Of a stretch of DNA of 64,000 nucleotides, positions 62,623 through 64,000 are shown one piece after another. Below the pieces are notes generated by a model that was not told the origin of the DNA, made no database searches, and saw nothing but the letters and a program-made list of their open reading frames with translations. The position numbers and the translations under genes were made by a program. Origin of the DNA: CAWANP01 sp963783445 (lineage in GTDB: Bacteria > Chloroflexota > Anaerolineae > JAAYZQ01); NCBI GenBank assembly GCA_963783445.1, contig CAWANP010000012.1, positions 372,001-436,000 of the forward strand, read 5' to 3'. Each line of letters opens with the position of its first letter. The first letter of the stretch is position 1.

Positions 62623-64000
62623 CTCTTTCTCTTGACGAACGGCGCATCGCTGAAATCGTACAACAGGTCGTGGCCGATCTGAGAGGAGCTGGCCAGCCAC
62701 TTCCGGCAGCGGGGGCGCAGCCGGCGCCGGCTGCACCAGCACTGCCCGCAGAGCCGCCAGTGATGCTGGGAGGGGGCCAGGATGGCGTCTACCCGGACAT
62801 CAATGCGGCCATAGCTGCTGCGTCCGCGGCCCAGCAGAGGCTGGCCGACATTCCGATGGAACGGCGAGCGGCCATCATTGATGCGATGCGCCAGGCAGCC
62901 ATGGAGAACGCCCAGGTCCTGGCCAGGTCTGCCTGGCAGGAAACAGGCATGGGCCGTCAGGAGGACAAGGTCGAGAAGAACCTCCTGGTGGCCGAACGCA
63001 CGCCGGGCGCGGAGGCGCTACAGGCAAGCGCCTGGACCGGCGACCGGGGTTTGACACTGGTGGAACGGGCGCCCTACGGCGTCATCGGCGCCATCACGCC
63101 CAGCACCAATCCAACCTCCACCATCATCTGCAACGCCATTGGCATGCTGGCCGCCGGCAATGCCGTCGTATTCAACGCTCACCCAGGCGCCAAACAGTGC
63201 TCTGCTCTGACGGTACAGATACTCAACCAGGCTGTCAAGCGAGCGGGCGGACCGCCGAATCTGATTACCTGCCCGACAGAACCTACCATCGAAAGCGCCC
63301 AGTATCTGATGCAGCACCCCACCATCCGCTTGCTCGTTGTGACCGGCGGACCCGGCGTGGTGCGCGAGGCCATGAGTTCCGGGAAGAAAGCGATCTGTGC
63401 CGGGCCAGGCAACCCTCCCGTCGTGGTGGACGAAACCGCGGATCTGGAACAGGCAGCACGGGACATTGTCAAGGGCGCCTCCTTCGACAACAATGTGGTT
63501 TGCATCCTGGAAAAGGAGATCATCGCTGTTGACGCCATTGCCAGCCAGCTAAAAGCCATTATGCTGCAGCGCGGGGCGGTAGAGATCACCCGGCAGCAAC
63601 TGGACCGCTTGATGAAAGTCATTCTGGCGGAGGATCATGGCCCTGGCAAGCATGGTATCGTGAACAAGGCTTTTGTAGGCAAGTCGCCCAGGTCGATCCT
63701 GCGCGAGATCGGCGTCGATGTTGAGGAAGGCGTGCGGCTGGTTGTGGCCGAAACGGATGCGCAGCATCCCCTGGTCTGGACCGAACAGCTCATGCCGGTC
63801 ATGCCTCTGGTGCGGGTGCGCAACGCCGACGAAGCCATCGATCTGGCCAAGGCGGTGGAACAAGGCATGGGGCACACGGCCATGATCCACTCCAAGAACC
63901 TGGATGTGCTGAGCCGCATGTCGCGGGAGATCAATACCAGTATTTTTGTCAAAAACGGCCCCAGTTTGGCTGGATTGGGCTTTGGTGGTGAAGGCTTTAC
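62619..64000 (+). CDS. Acylating aldehyde dehydrogenase (PduP/EutE-like), partial at window end
   Basis: The frame opens at the ATGA overlap and runs off the window end after 460 codons. Residues 5-20 (DERRIAEIVQQVVADL) are an amphipathic encapsulation-type helix, followed by an Ala/Pro linker and the CoA-dependent dehydrogenase: YGVIGAITPSTNPTSTI near 150, VTGGPGVVREAM near 245, catalytic Cys in FDNNVVCILEKE near 291. It converts acetaldehyde plus CoA and NAD to acetyl-CoA. With DeoC and the shell genes it defines a sugar-phosphate (SPU-type) microcompartment. Confidence 0.94.
   Translation, partial: MTLSLDERRIAEIVQQVVADLRGAGQPLPAAGAQPAPAAPALPAEPPVMLGGGQDGVYPDINAAIAAASAAQQRLADIPMERRAAIIDAMRQAAMENAQVLARSAWQETGMGRQEDKVEKNLLVAERTPGAEALQASAWTGDRGLTLVERAPYGVIGAITPSTNPTSTIICNAIGMLAAGNAVVFNAHPGAKQCSALTVQILNQAVKRAGGPPNLITCPTEPTIESAQYLMQHPTIRLLVVTGGPGVVREAMSSGKKAICAGPGNPPVVVDETADLEQAARDIVKGASFDNNVVCILEKEIIAVDAIASQLKAIMLQRGAVEITRQQLDRLMKVILAEDHGPGKHGIVNKAFVGKSPRSILREIGVDVEEGVRLVVAETDAQHPLVWTEQLMPVMPLVRVRNADEAIDLAKAVEQGMGHTAMIHSKNLDVLSRMSREINTSIFVKNGPSLAGLGFGGEGF

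Overview
The window reads as one contig from a member of the Chloroflexota, most likely an Anaerolineae-like lineage. This is inferred from gene content and style, not from a marker search. Pointers are CarD, ClpC, RadA and MutS2 together, TTG starts on rpsU and infA, many lipoproteins and surface proteins with Thr/Pro linkers, many ABC uptake systems, and a sugar-phosphate type microcompartment. GC content looks moderately high. Promoters are classical sigma-70 type: TTGACA-like, 17 bp, TATAAT-like boxes recur in front of transcription units on both strands.

Layout. 1-6.1 kb (minus): radA, clpC and a four-domain S1 protein with a repetitive acidic tail. 6.3-6.6 kb: a small two-cluster ferredoxin behind a promoter whose start region is a perfect hairpin resembling a CsoR-family operator. 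6.9-16.6 kb (plus): PrsW-like protease, mutS2, a long structured leader, rpsU-infA, carD, a small repeat-tailed membrane protein, dnaG, the primary sigma factor and tRNA-Asn. 16.7-19 kb: two ABC-2 permeases. 19.1-24.4 kb: an SOS mutagenesis cassette (imuB-like, DUF6504-like, dnaE2) behind a LexA box placed between -35 and -10. 24.7-34.4 kb: a surface protein, a double glycoside-hydrolase-like protein, an amino-acid permease/USP fusion, a small membrane protein with a second LexA box, Hsp20 and an amidohydrolase.

34.5-50.1 kb is a dense uptake region. On the minus strand a perfect-consensus promoter reads into two carbohydrate-type permeases, then a lipoprotein that fuses a family-1 (sugar) and a family-3 (amino-acid) binding protein, then a remnant of another binding protein, then a WD40 propeller fused to a polar-amino-acid permease and its ATPase. 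No sugar-type ATPase is present. On the plus strand are a family-1 binding lipoprotein and a PhnD-PhnD-PhnC-PhnE type system. All four uptake permeases in this region carry unusual extra domains or membrane segments between the first helix and the transport core.

50.2-57.3 kb holds housekeeping and accessory genes: a DUF6884-like protein, a queuosine-mannosyltransferase-like enzyme, a zinc-ribbon/LysM protein, a PAS protein, cysteine synthase, an FmdB-like protein, an alpha-oxoamine synthase and a CARDB-like lipoprotein. 57.6-64 kb (plus, running off the end) is lepB overlapping a bacterial microcompartment operon: RpiB, DeoC, BMC-T, BMC-H, pyrophosphatase, MBL-fold hydrolase, BMC-P and an acylating aldehyde dehydrogenase. 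DeoC would release acetaldehyde inside the shell and the dehydrogenase would turn it into acetyl-CoA; all three cargo enzymes carry an amphipathic N-terminal helix of the encapsulation type.

Three genes (zinc-ribbon/LysM, oxoamine synthase, MBL hydrolase) are split by frameshifts, two of them at identical ACAAAAAG runs. This may be sequencing error or real slippage. The best candidates for new biology are the hybrid dual-binding-protein/WD40-permease uptake locus, the LexA-controlled small membrane protein and the leader RNA before rpsU.
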